Assembly (NCBI GenBank): GCA_025774735.1
Contig: JALGZU010000031.1
Location: 1-19,405 of the forward strand
Direction: 5' to 3'
Length of the DNA: 19,405 nt
Origin: a candidate division LCP-89 bacterium
Lineage (GTDB): Bacteria; Electryoneota; B3-LCP
The position numbers were made by a program, and so were the translations under genes. Every line of letters starts with the position of its first letter. Position 1 is the first letter of the stretch. The notes beneath the pieces were generated by a model. That model was not told where the DNA came from and ran no database searches. It worked only from the letters and a program-made list of their open reading frames with translations. Below are positions 1 through 6,473 of this stretch, in pieces.

Positions 1-384
1 CGGATGTGGACGCGCATGCACCCGAGGATGGGGCAGGCCCGCTTCTACTTCGAGATGGGCGTTTCCGATGAGAATTTCCCCATCGCCACGGAGGGCATCC
101 TTGCCGATCTGGAGGCCTTCCTGAAGCAACCGATCTCCGAAAAGGACCTGGAGACCGCCAGGAAAGACGAGATCACCCGCAACCGGATGACCTACCAGAC
201 CAACGGGGGCGTCGCCGAAGGATTGGGGTACTGGGAAGCGGTCGGATTGGGCTACGAATTCTTCGAGGAATTTCCCGAGAGGATCGGCGGGATATCCGCC
301 AGGCAGGTCGAGAAGGCTGCAGAAAAGTACCTGGGCGTGGACCGCTACCAACTGGTGAACGTGGGGACGGCGAAGGTGGAATGA
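1..384 (+). CDS. M16 family (insulinase-type) peptidase, C-terminal end (partial)
   Basis: The reading frame is open from the first base, so this is the tail of a longer gene that starts outside the window. About 127 residues are visible. They resemble the end of the last M16 domain of pitrilysin/insulinase-type zinc peptidases: a segment reading GQARFYFEMGV, a helix-rich stretch with ISEKDLETARKDEI, then ARQVEKAAEKYL and a final strand YQLVNVG. In M16 peptidases this C-terminal half is catalytically inactive and helps close the chamber, while the HxxEH zinc site lies in the N-terminal half, which is not visible here. It is therefore impossible to say whether this protein is an active peptidase or the inactive partner of a pair. 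Such proteins are usually periplasmic or secreted in FCB bacteria. Family assignment is fairly sure; function is not. Confidence 0.75.
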   Translation, partial: RMWTRMHPRMGQARFYFEMGVSDENFPIATEGILADLEAFLKQPISEKDLETARKDEITRNRMTYQTNGGVAEGLGYWEAVGLGYEFFEEFPERIGGISARQVEKAAEKYLGVDRYQLVNVGTAKVE

Positions 385-413
385 TGCCGATCCCGTATTC
401 CCCCCGAAACCAG

Positions 414-442
414 TTGCATGTAATCGATCGTATTTTTAACTT
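414..442 (+). promoter_or_regulatory. possible sigma70-type promoter before the MBOAT gene
   Basis: TTGCAT (414-419) and TAACTT (437-442) are separated by 17 bases in the AT-rich 144-base gap between the M16 and MBOAT genes. The gap is much richer in A+T than its surroundings, as promoters in such genomes often are. The match to consensus is modest and other placements are possible. Confidence 0.3.
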
Positions 443-528
443 AAATTATGAGAATTATACGTCAATGTTGCATTGAAGAGTAGTTTTGCTTTTTTGGGAA
501 TTTCTGTACTGTTTATCATAAACTTCAT

Positions 529-1947
529 ATGAAATTCAATTCCTGGGAGTTCCTGCTCTTCTTACCGCTGGTTCTGGTTGCTTATTACCTGCTTAAACAC
601 AAGTGGCAAAACCGGCTTCTCCTCATCGCCAGTTACTATTTCTACGGTTTCTGGGATTGGCGTTTCCTCACACTCATTCTCCTTTCAACCCTCGTTGACT
701 ACACCGCCGGCCTGCGGATTTATCGAAGTGACAAGCCCGCCGTACGCAAATTCTACCTCTGGTTGAGCATCGTCGTCAATTTAGGCATTCTGGGCACGTT
801 CAAGTACTTCAATTTTTTCATCGATTCCTTCCAAGCGATCCTGACGCCCCTGGGATTCGGACCGGTTGGATTTCAGACCTTGAATATTGTATTACCTATA
901 GGCATCTCCTTCTATACGTTTCAAACGATGTCCTACAGCATCGATATTTATCGAAGGCAGTTTGTCCCGACGAAAAATTTCGTCAACTTCGCCTTATTTG
1001 TAGCCTTTTTCCCCCAATTGCTGGCCGGCCCCATCGAGCGTGCCAAAAATTTGCTCCCTCAGATAGAGACGGAACGGATCCTCACAGTGGATATGCTACG
1101 GAAGGGTCTGCTCCTGATCATGATCGGCTATCTGAAGAAAGTCCTCATTGCCGATAACCTGGGCTTTTACGTTGATTACTGTTTTACCAACGTCTCCGGA
1201 ATGTCCAGCTTAGGGTGTCTCCAGGGGGTCTACTACTTCTATTTCCAAATATATTGTGATTTTGCCGCCTATTCGGATATCGCCCGGGGTATCGCCTATT
1301 TGCTGGGTATTGAATTAATGGTCAATTTTCGCCAACCCTGGCTTTCCATCTCCATCCGCGAACTCTGGAGCCGATGGCATATATCGCTTAGCAATTGGTT
1401 GCGTGATTATGTCTTCTTTTCATTGTCGAAGGGGATTCGAAAGCCTATAAGAATAGCTCGAAACCTTTTTATTACCATGGCTTTGGGCGGCTTGTGGCAT
1501 GGAGCCTCGTGGAAATTCGTTTTGTGGGGATGCTACTTCGGTGTATTTCAGAGCATCGAGGCTTTGATTATGACGCGATTTCGTGATAGAGTATCCAATC
1601 CACCCCGGCAGAGGAATCATATCCCCTGGGTTATTTTGCGGATAATCGTCGTGTTTCATATTATGGCGCTATCCGGGATCCTGTTCAGATCTCCGGATTT
1701 GGCCGCAGCCTGGCAGTATTTTCTACAACTCTTTTCACTTCAACCGGGTTTGACGTTTAGCATCTGGGGCGGAGTCCTCGTGGTTCTGGTGATGAGCATC
1801 GATCTTCCCCAATATGTGAGCAATGACCAGACAGTGTTCCTCAGGTTGCCGAAGATCGTCGTTTGGGCGGGTTATGCCCTGATCTTGACGTTGATTCTCG
1901 CCTTTGGTTCCCGTGCTCAGCTGCCTTTCATCTATTTTCAGTTTTAG
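529..1947 (+). CDS. MBOAT family O-acyltransferase (AlgI/DltB/PatA type)
   Basis: A 472-residue polytopic membrane protein of the membrane-bound O-acyltransferase family, close to the usual length of AlgI-type members. It opens with the typical MKFNSWEFLLFLPLVLVAYY segment and has about ten hydrophobic spans. The family's conserved histidines are present: H284 in SRWHISLSNWLRDYV and the presumed catalytic H324 in GGLWHGASWKF. Members move acyl groups, often acetyl, across the inner membrane onto exopolysaccharide, peptidoglycan, teichoic acid or other envelope glycans. The acceptor cannot be read from the sequence. The SGNH-fold gene directly downstream is the usual partner, completing transfer on the periplasmic side. 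No Shine-Dalgarno is visible before the ATG. The gene is richer in A+T than the der and porU regions, which may point to acquisition as a cassette. Confidence 0.9.
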   Translation: MKFNSWEFLLFLPLVLVAYYLLKHKWQNRLLLIASYYFYGFWDWRFLTLILLSTLVDYTAGLRIYRSDKPAVRKFYLWLSIVVNLGILGTFKYFNFFIDSFQAILTPLGFGPVGFQTLNIVLPIGISFYTFQTMSYSIDIYRRQFVPTKNFVNFALFVAFFPQLLAGPIERAKNLLPQIETERILTVDMLRKGLLLIMIGYLKKVLIADNLGFYVDYCFTNVSGMSSLGCLQGVYYFYFQIYCDFAAYSDIARGIAYLLGIELMVNFRQPWLSISIRELWSRWHISLSNWLRDYVFFSLSKGIRKPIRIARNLFITMALGGLWHGASWKFVLWGCYFGVFQSIEALIMTRFRDRVSNPPRQRNHIPWVILRIIVVFHIMALSGILFRSPDLAAAWQYFLQLFSLQPGLTFSIWGGVLVVLVMSIDLPQYVSNDQTVFLRLPKIVVWAGYALILTLILAFGSRAQLPFIYFQF

Positions 1948-1961
1948 AAGCGGACGCACGC

Positions 1962-2987
1962 ATGGCTGAAATATGTCGAACCGTTAATATGAGGCGTCTC
2001 GGCCTCACCGTGTTGATGGGCATCTTCCTGTTGGAATTATGCGCCAGAGTGATCTGCTATACGGTGTATCAGAAACCGTTCTGGGACAATCGCAAGTTCG
2101 TGCCCGACGATCAACTGATCTGGAAGCTGAATCCCGGCTACGAGGGGCGGTGGAATAGGGATATATTTTTAAAAATCAACTCCCAGGGTTTAGTCGGTCC
2201 CGAACTGAGACATCCTAAAGATGACGGCACGATTCGGATAATCATCGCAGGATCGTCCGTCACTTTCGGTAGAGGGTGTGAGAACTATGACAGCACCTGC
2301 ATCTCACTTCTTGACGAACTATTGCAGCAAAAAGATGACTCAAGAAAATATGAACTGTTCAATGCCAGCGTTCCCGGGTACTCTTCATATAATGGGATGC
2401 TATTCGTCAACCATAAACTGAGGGCCTTGGACGCTGACGTGCTGATTATTGCCTTTGGCTGGAACGACGCGACCAGAGATCTGGCTCCGGATAAGAGTCC
2501 AGACAAAAGTTGGACGATTTATAGTCTTGCCATTTCGGGGGCTGTGACCTACAGTTACATTTTCCAGTATTTGAGGTTCCTACACAAATACATTCAGGCG
2601 CTGAAGCCATTGCGGCCCCGGTTCTTTAAACGGGACCTTCCATTCAGAGTGCCCCCGGACGATTTCCATCATAATATGACGACGATTATCGATACCTGTC
2701 GAGAAATCGGCGTTCAACCCATCTTGCTGTGTGAACCGCATCCACGGGGTTTTGCCGATCGCACCGGACAAGTTCACGACCATGAGATGTACTTAAGAGT
2801 ACTCAGGGAGATCTCGATGGACATGGGCGTTCCCCTTGCTGACGCGGATAGCGCTATGGCGAGCCGGCCCACCCGGGATTATTTTGATAACGCGCAGACG
2901 CAATTCACCTATCCCAATGCCAAAGGTCAGCATCTCATGGCGCAGATTTTAGCTGAAACGCTGCAGAGGTCGGGGTGCTTGAAATGA
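1962..2987 (+). CDS. membrane-anchored SGNH/GDSL-fold protein, MBOAT partner; acid/His dyad apparently lost
   Basis: A 341-residue protein starting 14 bases after the MBOAT stop; ATG at 1989 (332 residues) is an equally possible start. An N-terminal hydrophobic helix (GLTVLMGIFLLELCARVICY) acts as anchor or signal. The SGNH blocks follow: AGSSVTFG with presumed nucleophile S99, the FNASVPGYSSYNG segment for the block II glycine, and FGWND giving G166 and N168. The final block, normally D-x-x-H-P-N, reads QFTYPNAKGQH, so Q314 and Y317 stand where the acid and histidine are expected. In alginate- and peptidoglycan-acetylation systems, MBOAT-linked SGNH proteins carry out or assist the periplasmic transfer step. 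The pairing supports a role in envelope glycan acylation, but catalysis may be impaired or use other residues. A longer in-frame opening back to 1863 overlaps the MBOAT gene and is not favoured. Confidence 0.75.
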   Translation: MAEICRTVNMRRLGLTVLMGIFLLELCARVICYTVYQKPFWDNRKFVPDDQLIWKLNPGYEGRWNRDIFLKINSQGLVGPELRHPKDDGTIRIIIAGSSVTFGRGCENYDSTCISLLDELLQQKDDSRKYELFNASVPGYSSYNGMLFVNHKLRALDADVLIIAFGWNDATRDLAPDKSPDKSWTIYSLAISGAVTYSYIFQYLRFLHKYIQALKPLRPRFFKRDLPFRVPPDDFHHNMTTIIDTCREIGVQPILLCEPHPRGFADRTGQVHDHEMYLRVLREISMDMGVPLADADSAMASRPTRDYFDNAQTQFTYPNAKGQHLMAQILAETLQRSGCLK

Positions 2988-3086
2988 TCCATTTACACAT
3001 GGCTTAGGCTTTGGATGCAACGTTTTTGGTGAGATATTTTCCCACGGGGCACCGAATCAATTTATCCACATTCACCCCAAAACTAT

Positions 3087-3115
3087 TTGCAAATCAACTG
3101 TGAATCTTTTATCTT
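3087..3115 (+). promoter_or_regulatory. candidate sigma70-type promoter for the msrC-receiver-MBL run
   Basis: TTGCAA (3087-3092), a 17-base spacer and TATCTT (3110-3115) form a reasonable promoter. Predicted transcription would start near 3122, about 26 bases before the ATG at 3148. This arrangement argues against the upstream GTG at 3100, which would lie inside the promoter. Confidence 0.45.
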
Positions 3116-3147
3116 TAGGGCTCAGAAGAAACCCGAAGAAAAGACAC

Positions 3148-3639
3148 ATGGTTCCTAAAATTCCATCCTCTGAAGAAAAAAAACGGCTGTACGAGCTGTC
3201 ATTGGAGCAGATCAACGCCACCGTTGACGGCGAGACCGACGCCATCGCCATCCTCTCCAGCGCGGTCTGCATCCTGAAACTGAACCTACCGCACGCTTAC
3301 TGGACCGGCTTTTACCGCGTGGATCCGCAGAGACCGGGTGAGTTGGTGGTGGGACCCTACCAGGGGACGCTGGGATGCCTGCGTATCTCGTTTGGCAAGG
3401 GAGTGTGTGGGACCTGTGCCGAAAGGAGAGAAACGGTGATCGTAGCGGACGTGCATCAATTCCCCGGCCACATCGCCTGCGACTCCGCATCCCAATCCGA
3501 AATGGTCGTCCCCGTTTTCGACCGGAACGATAATCTCATCGCCGTGTTCGACCTGGATTCGGCATATCTGGATGCCTGGTCTGAGGAAGATAAAGACGGT
3601 GTCGAGGCCATCCTGAACCTTATTAAACCACAGCTATAA
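3148..3639 (+). CDS. msrC: free methionine-(R)-sulfoxide reductase (GAF-domain fRMsr)
   Basis: A single GAF-domain protein of 163 residues that reduces free L-methionine-(R)-sulfoxide to methionine in the cytoplasm, using thioredoxin. The signature GVCGTCAERRETVIVADVH followed by FPGHIACDSASQSE is that of the YebR/MsrC family. Its cysteines C77, C87 and C111 have exactly the spacing of the three catalytic and resolving cysteines described for E. coli fRMsr (84, 94, 118). An additional C90 is also present. The ATG start gives the family's normal length and is preceded by a purine-rich AGAAAAG. The alternative GTG at 3100 adds 16 basic residues and lies within a candidate promoter. A receiver protein gene follows after 24 bases in the same direction, so co-transcription is likely and a link to oxidative stress is reasonable. 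Assignment is firm. Confidence 0.9.
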   Translation: MVPKIPSSEEKKRLYELSLEQINATVDGETDAIAILSSAVCILKLNLPHAYWTGFYRVDPQRPGELVVGPYQGTLGCLRISFGKGVCGTCAERRETVIVADVHQFPGHIACDSASQSEMVVPVFDRNDNLIAVFDLDSAYLDAWSEEDKDGVEAILNLIKPQL

Positions 3640-3663
3640 GCAAAACATGATGCGGTCATTAAG

Positions 3664-4026
3664 ATGAAAACTATCCTGATTGTTGACGACGATAAGCATG
3701 TTGTCGACGTATTATCTGAGGCGCTGGCCACCGAAGAACGCGTCATTCGCCGGGCATACGACGGCAAAGGCGCTCTGAACTGGATCGGCAAAGAGGTGTT
3801 CGACCTGGTCATCTGCGACCTGATGATGCCCAAAATCCACGGCTTTCAGATCATCGAATGGATCAAGTCGAATTCTGATTGCGTTCACACCAAGATTATG
3901 GTGCTGACGGCGAAATCCTTCAAAGCGGATGCCGACAGAGCGCGGCGGGAGGGAGCGGATCTTTTCATCAGCAAGCCGTTCGAAATCGCCGATCTGCAGG
4001 CAAAAGTCGAGAAATTATTGGGTTGA
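3664..4026 (+). CDS. single-domain response regulator (CheY-like receiver)
   Basis: A stand-alone receiver domain of 120 residues with no output domain. All phosphorylation-site residues are present: the acidic triad D8-D9-D10 in ILIVDDDKHV, phospho-acceptor D52 in ICDLMMPKIHG, switch threonine T82 in MVLTAKS, and K104 in ISKPFE. Such proteins pass phosphate between histidine kinases and other proteins, or act by binding a partner. No histidine kinase is in the window, so the cognate kinase lies elsewhere. The stop is 5 bases from the start of the MBL-fold gene, which implies co-translation. The receiver may control that enzyme, but this is inferred from spacing only. Confidence 0.9.
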   Translation: MKTILIVDDDKHVVDVLSEALATEERVIRRAYDGKGALNWIGKEVFDLVICDLMMPKIHGFQIIEWIKSNSDCVHTKIMVLTAKSFKADADRARREGADLFISKPFEIADLQAKVEKLLG

Positions 4027-4031
4027 AACTT

Positions 4032-4913
4032 ATGATGGACGTACGTATTTGGGGCATGCGCGGGGGCACGCCGGTGAGTGGCCCGGAAACTAACCGTTAC
4101 GGCGGCAATACCGCCTGCATCGAAATCTGTGCTGGTAAAACACTCGTAATCCTCGACGGCGGTTCGGGTCTGATTCCCCTGGGGCAATCCCTGATGCAGC
4201 GGCTGGAGGGCAAGTCCTTAGACGCGCGGCTGTTTCTCTCGCATCTACACTGGGATCACGTCATGGGGATTCCCTATTTTCTCCCGGTCTATCGCATGCC
4301 CGGAAAGTTGACCGTCTACGGTGTCGCCGGGTTGGAAGAGACTCTACTGAGCCTATTCCAGGGGGCCGAGGCGGGGGAATATTTTCCCGTTCCTCTGGGG
4401 AAGCCGTCCTCGGAAGTCGTCTTCGAAGAGTTGGCCGTAGAAACCCGGGTCGAGGATGCCGTCATCAGCTATTATTATCTCAACCACCCCGGTTTGACCA
4501 TCGGTTTCCGCATTGATTACGAGGGCAAGAGCATCGTCTACATGAGCGACAACGAGCCTTACCGCAGCAGCAATCGCGAGCTGGCCAGGGGGGATGAGGA
4601 CAACTCCTACCTGGCGCGCATCGACCGGGAGGTGATTCAGTTCGCCCGGGACGCCGACCTGCTCATCGCGGACGCCGCCTACACCGACGAGGAGTACGAA
4701 AAAGTGGCTGGAACCGGGCACAGTTCGGTGGGAGATGCCCTGAAGATTGGCATGTCGGCAAACGCCGGAAAGCTGGTGCTGTTCCACCATCATCCTCTGC
4801 GCACCGATGACCAGATCGACGCCCTCGTTGCGACCTGCAACCAGCGGGTGCAGCAGCTGGGCGGCATGCTGCAGGTGATTTCACCGAAAGAGGGCGAAAC
4901 CATCCAAATTTAA
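4032..4913 (+). CDS. metallo-beta-lactamase-fold hydrolase
   Basis: A 293-residue MBL-fold enzyme of the Lactamase_B_2 kind. The N-terminus has the VRIWGMRGGTPVSGPETNRY and GGNTACIE pattern common to a widespread bacterial subgroup that often lies next to, or is fused to, receiver or GAF domains. Metal ligands are visible: H71-x-H73-x-D75-H76 in LSHLHWDHVMG, D173 in YMSDNE, H230 in GTGHSSVGDA, and a histidine cluster at 252-254 in LFHHHPLRTDD. The fold hydrolyses phosphodiesters, thioesters or lactones in different families; the substrate here cannot be named. The start is the ATG at 4032 (ATG 4035 is adjacent). An in-frame extension to 3879 would run through the receiver gene and is rejected. 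The gene sits 5 bases after the receiver stop and probably ends the operon. Confidence 0.85.
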   Translation: MMDVRIWGMRGGTPVSGPETNRYGGNTACIEICAGKTLVILDGGSGLIPLGQSLMQRLEGKSLDARLFLSHLHWDHVMGIPYFLPVYRMPGKLTVYGVAGLEETLLSLFQGAEAGEYFPVPLGKPSSEVVFEELAVETRVEDAVISYYYLNHPGLTIGFRIDYEGKSIVYMSDNEPYRSSNRELARGDEDNSYLARIDREVIQFARDADLLIADAAYTDEEYEKVAGTGHSSVGDALKIGMSANAGKLVLFHHHPLRTDDQIDALVATCNQRVQQLGGMLQVISPKEGETIQI

Positions 4914-4956
4914 GTCGTATTTTCTCTAAAACAACATAGCTGAGTGTAAAATACAC

Positions 4957-4985
4957 TTGAATTTTGGCAGGAATTTACGTATATT
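4957..4985 (+). promoter_or_regulatory. tRNA-Gly promoter
   Basis: TTGAAT (4957-4962), a 17-base spacer and TATATT (4980-4985) give a good sigma70-type promoter. Initiation would fall only a few bases before the mature 5' end of the tRNA at 4995, as expected for a single tRNA transcription unit. Confidence 0.6.
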
Positions 4986-4994
4986 GTTCTATAA

Positions 4995-5067
4995 GCGGCT
5001 GTGACGCAACTGGTAGCGTATCAGCTTCCCAAGCTGGGTGTTGCGGGTTCGAGCCCCGTCAGCCGCT
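4995..5067 (+). tRNA. tRNA-Gly (anticodon CCC)
   Basis: A 73-base cloverleaf. The acceptor stem GCGGCTG/CAGCCGC pairs perfectly over 7 bp. The D stem is ACGC/GCGT with a loop containing TGGTA. The anticodon stem TCAGC/GCTGG closes the 7-base loop TTCCCAA, giving anticodon CCC for GGG codons. The variable loop is GTGTT, and the T arm GCGGG/CCCGT holds the TTCGAGC loop. The discriminator base is T, typical of bacterial glycine tRNA. The 3' CCA is not encoded (CGC follows), so a CCA-adding enzyme is needed. The gene has its own promoter and terminator. Confidence 0.95.
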
Positions 5068-5070
5068 CGC

Positions 5071-5099
5071 ACCCCCGACAGAGTCGGGGGTTTGCTATT
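5071..5099 (+). terminator. rho-independent-type terminator after tRNA-Gly
   Basis: A perfect 9-bp inverted repeat, ACCCCCGAC (5071-5079) and GTCGGGGGT (5083-5091), with loop AGA, is followed by the T-rich TTGCTATT. It lies 4 bases after the tRNA. The T tract is short and interrupted, but the stem is very stable. It separates the tRNA from the downstream DUF512 gene. Confidence 0.75.
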
Positions 5100-5113
5100 G
5101 CGGAAATGGTTAG

Positions 5114-5893
5114 ATGGAAAATGTAACGGTTCAAGTGAGCATACCGACGAAAGACAGAGTGGGTACCCGGCTGGTTCAGGTATGCGCTTCAAGCCCCGCA
5201 GACTTATCCGGCCTCAAGCCGGGCGACCTCATAGTCGAAATCGATGGGCATCCGGTGGAGGATTTGCTGGATCTGCGCTTTTACATGGGCGAGAACGGCG
5301 CGGACCTGGTCGTGGAGCGGGATGGCTCCCGATTGGAAGCGCGCCTTGACCTCCACGGTGGCGAAGACCCCGGCTGGGAGATCGAACCGCTGCAACTGCG
5401 CACCTGCAAATGTGACTGCATTTTCTGCTTCGTCGATCAGCAGCCCGAGAACCTGCGCCCGGCGCTCTACCTGAAGGACGAGGATTACCGCTTCTCTTTC
5501 CTCTTCGGCAATTATTCTCACCCTGGTGGGACTCAGTGGGCGGGATCTGGAGCGTATCTTCCGGCTGCGGCTGTCTCCGCTGTACGTCTCCATCCATGCC
5601 ACCGATCCCGGCGTGCGCGGGCGGCTGCTGGGATTGAAAAGCGCCCCCATCCTGCCGCGCCTGCAGAGACTGATCGACGGCGGCATCGAGATTCACGGCC
5701 AGGTCGTGGTGGTGCCGGGCATCAACGATGGAGATACGCTCAAGGAGACTTTGAAGAACCTCCGTCCGCTCTATCCCGGTCTGGCGTCGCTCTCGGTGGT
5801 CCCGGCGGGCTTGACGAAGCACCGGGACGGCTTGCCCTCGCTGCCGCTGGTGGACCGGGAAACCGCTCTGAAGATGATGAATATCATTGTTGA
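5114..5893 (+). CDS. PDZ / radical SAM DUF512-family protein, N-terminal piece of a frameshifted gene
   Basis: Residues 1-134 (to base 5515) encode the true protein; beyond that the frame reads a meaningless tail to a stop at 5893. A PDZ-like domain covers about residues 20-80 (SPADLSGLKPGDLIVEIDG). The radical SAM cluster follows as C98-x3-C102-x2-C105 in CKCDCIFCFVDQQP, which would bind the 4Fe-4S cluster that cleaves S-adenosylmethionine. An additional C100 lies inside the motif. The next segment YRFSFLFGNY is the family's conserved stretch, after which homologues continue in the +1 frame. The family (PDZ, radical SAM, DUF512, as in TIGR03279) has no settled biochemical role that I know of, and is often next to der, as here. 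The ATG at 5114 has GGAAA upstream. If the extra base is real, this piece would make a truncated protein without the DUF512 region. Confidence 0.75.
   Translation: MENVTVQVSIPTKDRVGTRLVQVCASSPADLSGLKPGDLIVEIDGHPVEDLLDLRFYMGENGADLVVERDGSRLEARLDLHGGEDPGWEIEPLQLRTCKCDCIFCFVDQQPENLRPALYLKDEDYRFSFLFGNYSHPGGTQWAGSGAYLPAAAVSAVRLHPCHRSRRARAAAGIEKRPHPAAPAETDRRRHRDSRPGRGGAGHQRWRYAQGDFEEPPSALSRSGVALGGPGGLDEAPGRLALAAAGGPGNRSEDDEYHC
5513..5517 (+). other. single-base frameshift site in the DUF512 gene
   Basis: The N-terminal frame is correct through TAT (5513-5515), and the C-terminal frame is correct from CTC (5517-5519). One T at 5515/5516 is in excess. Dropping it joins the frames as GNYLTLVGLSGRDLERI, the expected family sequence with no gap, and gives a 452-residue protein of normal length. 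The site is not a recognised slippery heptamer, so a sequencing or assembly error, or a recent mutation, is more likely than programmed frameshifting. Confidence 0.8.
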
Positions 5894-6473
5894 TTTTCAG
5901 GATGCCATGCTGTCCGATAACGGATCCCGCTGGGTGTTTCCTTCGGACGAGCTGCTACTGAAAACCGGAGCAGAGATCCCCCGGGGGGATTATTACGAAA
6001 ATTACCCCCAGATCGAGAACGGCGTGGGATTGATCCGGTGCACCTTGGACGATGCCAGCGACGCGCTCAACCGCTTCCCCGGGACGACGAGTTCGCCCGG
6101 ACGAATCATCTGGGTGACGGGGCGTTCAGCTCAGCCCATTCTGGAGGAAATAGCAGAGAATATCTGCGAACGGGTGGCTGGACTTGAAGTCAAAGTTCTA
6201 CCGATCGATAACCGGTTCCTGGGTGATTGCGTCACCGTGGCGGGGCTGCTGTGCGGGGCAGATATCAAGGCTTCACTGGACTCTTTCCTGAAGCAACATT
6301 CTGAGACGGCTTTCACGAAGGTATTCCTGCCGCCGGACTGCACCAATCCTGACGGTAAGCTATTGGACGATATCCCCGTCGAAGAGTTGTCCACGTCACT
6401 CGGCGTCCCTGTCGAGGTGTTCGATGGACGGTGGGAACGCATGCTCAATGGGGCAGAGGCTCCGCCATCATGA
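5526..6473 (+). CDS. PDZ / radical SAM DUF512-family protein, C-terminal piece of a frameshifted gene
   Basis: This frame carries the rest of the radical SAM barrel and the C-terminal DUF512 domain. Coding similarity to the family begins at 5517; the GTG at 5526 is only the first start-like codon and is probably never used alone. Conserved family stretches include RLSPLYVSIHATDP, GGIEIHGQVVVVPGIND, LASLSVVPAGLTKHR and the DUF512 pieces FPSDELL and YYENYPQIENGVGLIR. There is a G-rich segment RIIWVTGRSA and a final acidic stretch near PPDCTNPDGKLLDDIPVE. By itself this piece lacks the iron-sulfur cysteines and could not act as a radical SAM enzyme. Its TGA overlaps the ATG of der in ATGA, so the two are probably translationally coupled. 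The good conservation downstream of the break suggests the gene is or was recently functional. Confidence 0.8.
   Translation: MGLSGRDLERIFRLRLSPLYVSIHATDPGVRGRLLGLKSAPILPRLQRLIDGGIEIHGQVVVVPGINDGDTLKETLKNLRPLYPGLASLSVVPAGLTKHRDGLPSLPLVDRETALKMMNIIVDFQDAMLSDNGSRWVFPSDELLLKTGAEIPRGDYYENYPQIENGVGLIRCTLDDASDALNRFPGTTSSPGRIIWVTGRSAQPILEEIAENICERVAGLEVKVLPIDNRFLGDCVTVAGLLCGADIKASLDSFLKQHSETAFTKVFLPPDCTNPDGKLLDDIPVEELSTSLGVPVEVFDGRWERMLNGAEAPPS

Noticed and set aside
3879..4031. N-terminal extension of the MBL-fold gene
   Set aside because: It would overlap the intact receiver gene in another frame, and the family's N-terminus begins at 4032.
4943..4957. AGTGTA-AAA-TACACT inverted repeat before the tRNA promoter
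   Set aside because: The stem is short, has no T tract after it and touches the -35 element. It could be a small operator or chance; not strong enough to list as a terminator of the MBL gene.
4995..5067. tRNA-Gly as an integration (att) site
   Set aside because: No integrase, no direct repeat of the tRNA 3' end and no mobile gene cargo were seen nearby.
5038..5349. Open frame starting inside the tRNA and running over the DUF512 N-terminus
   Set aside because: It overlaps the tRNA, its terminator and the PDZ-coding frame, and its protein is low-complexity Arg/Gly-rich without a known pattern.
5510..5520. Programmed +1 or -1 ribosomal frameshifting
   Set aside because: No slippery heptamer, internal Shine-Dalgarno or obvious downstream pseudoknot is visible; a simple indel explains the break.
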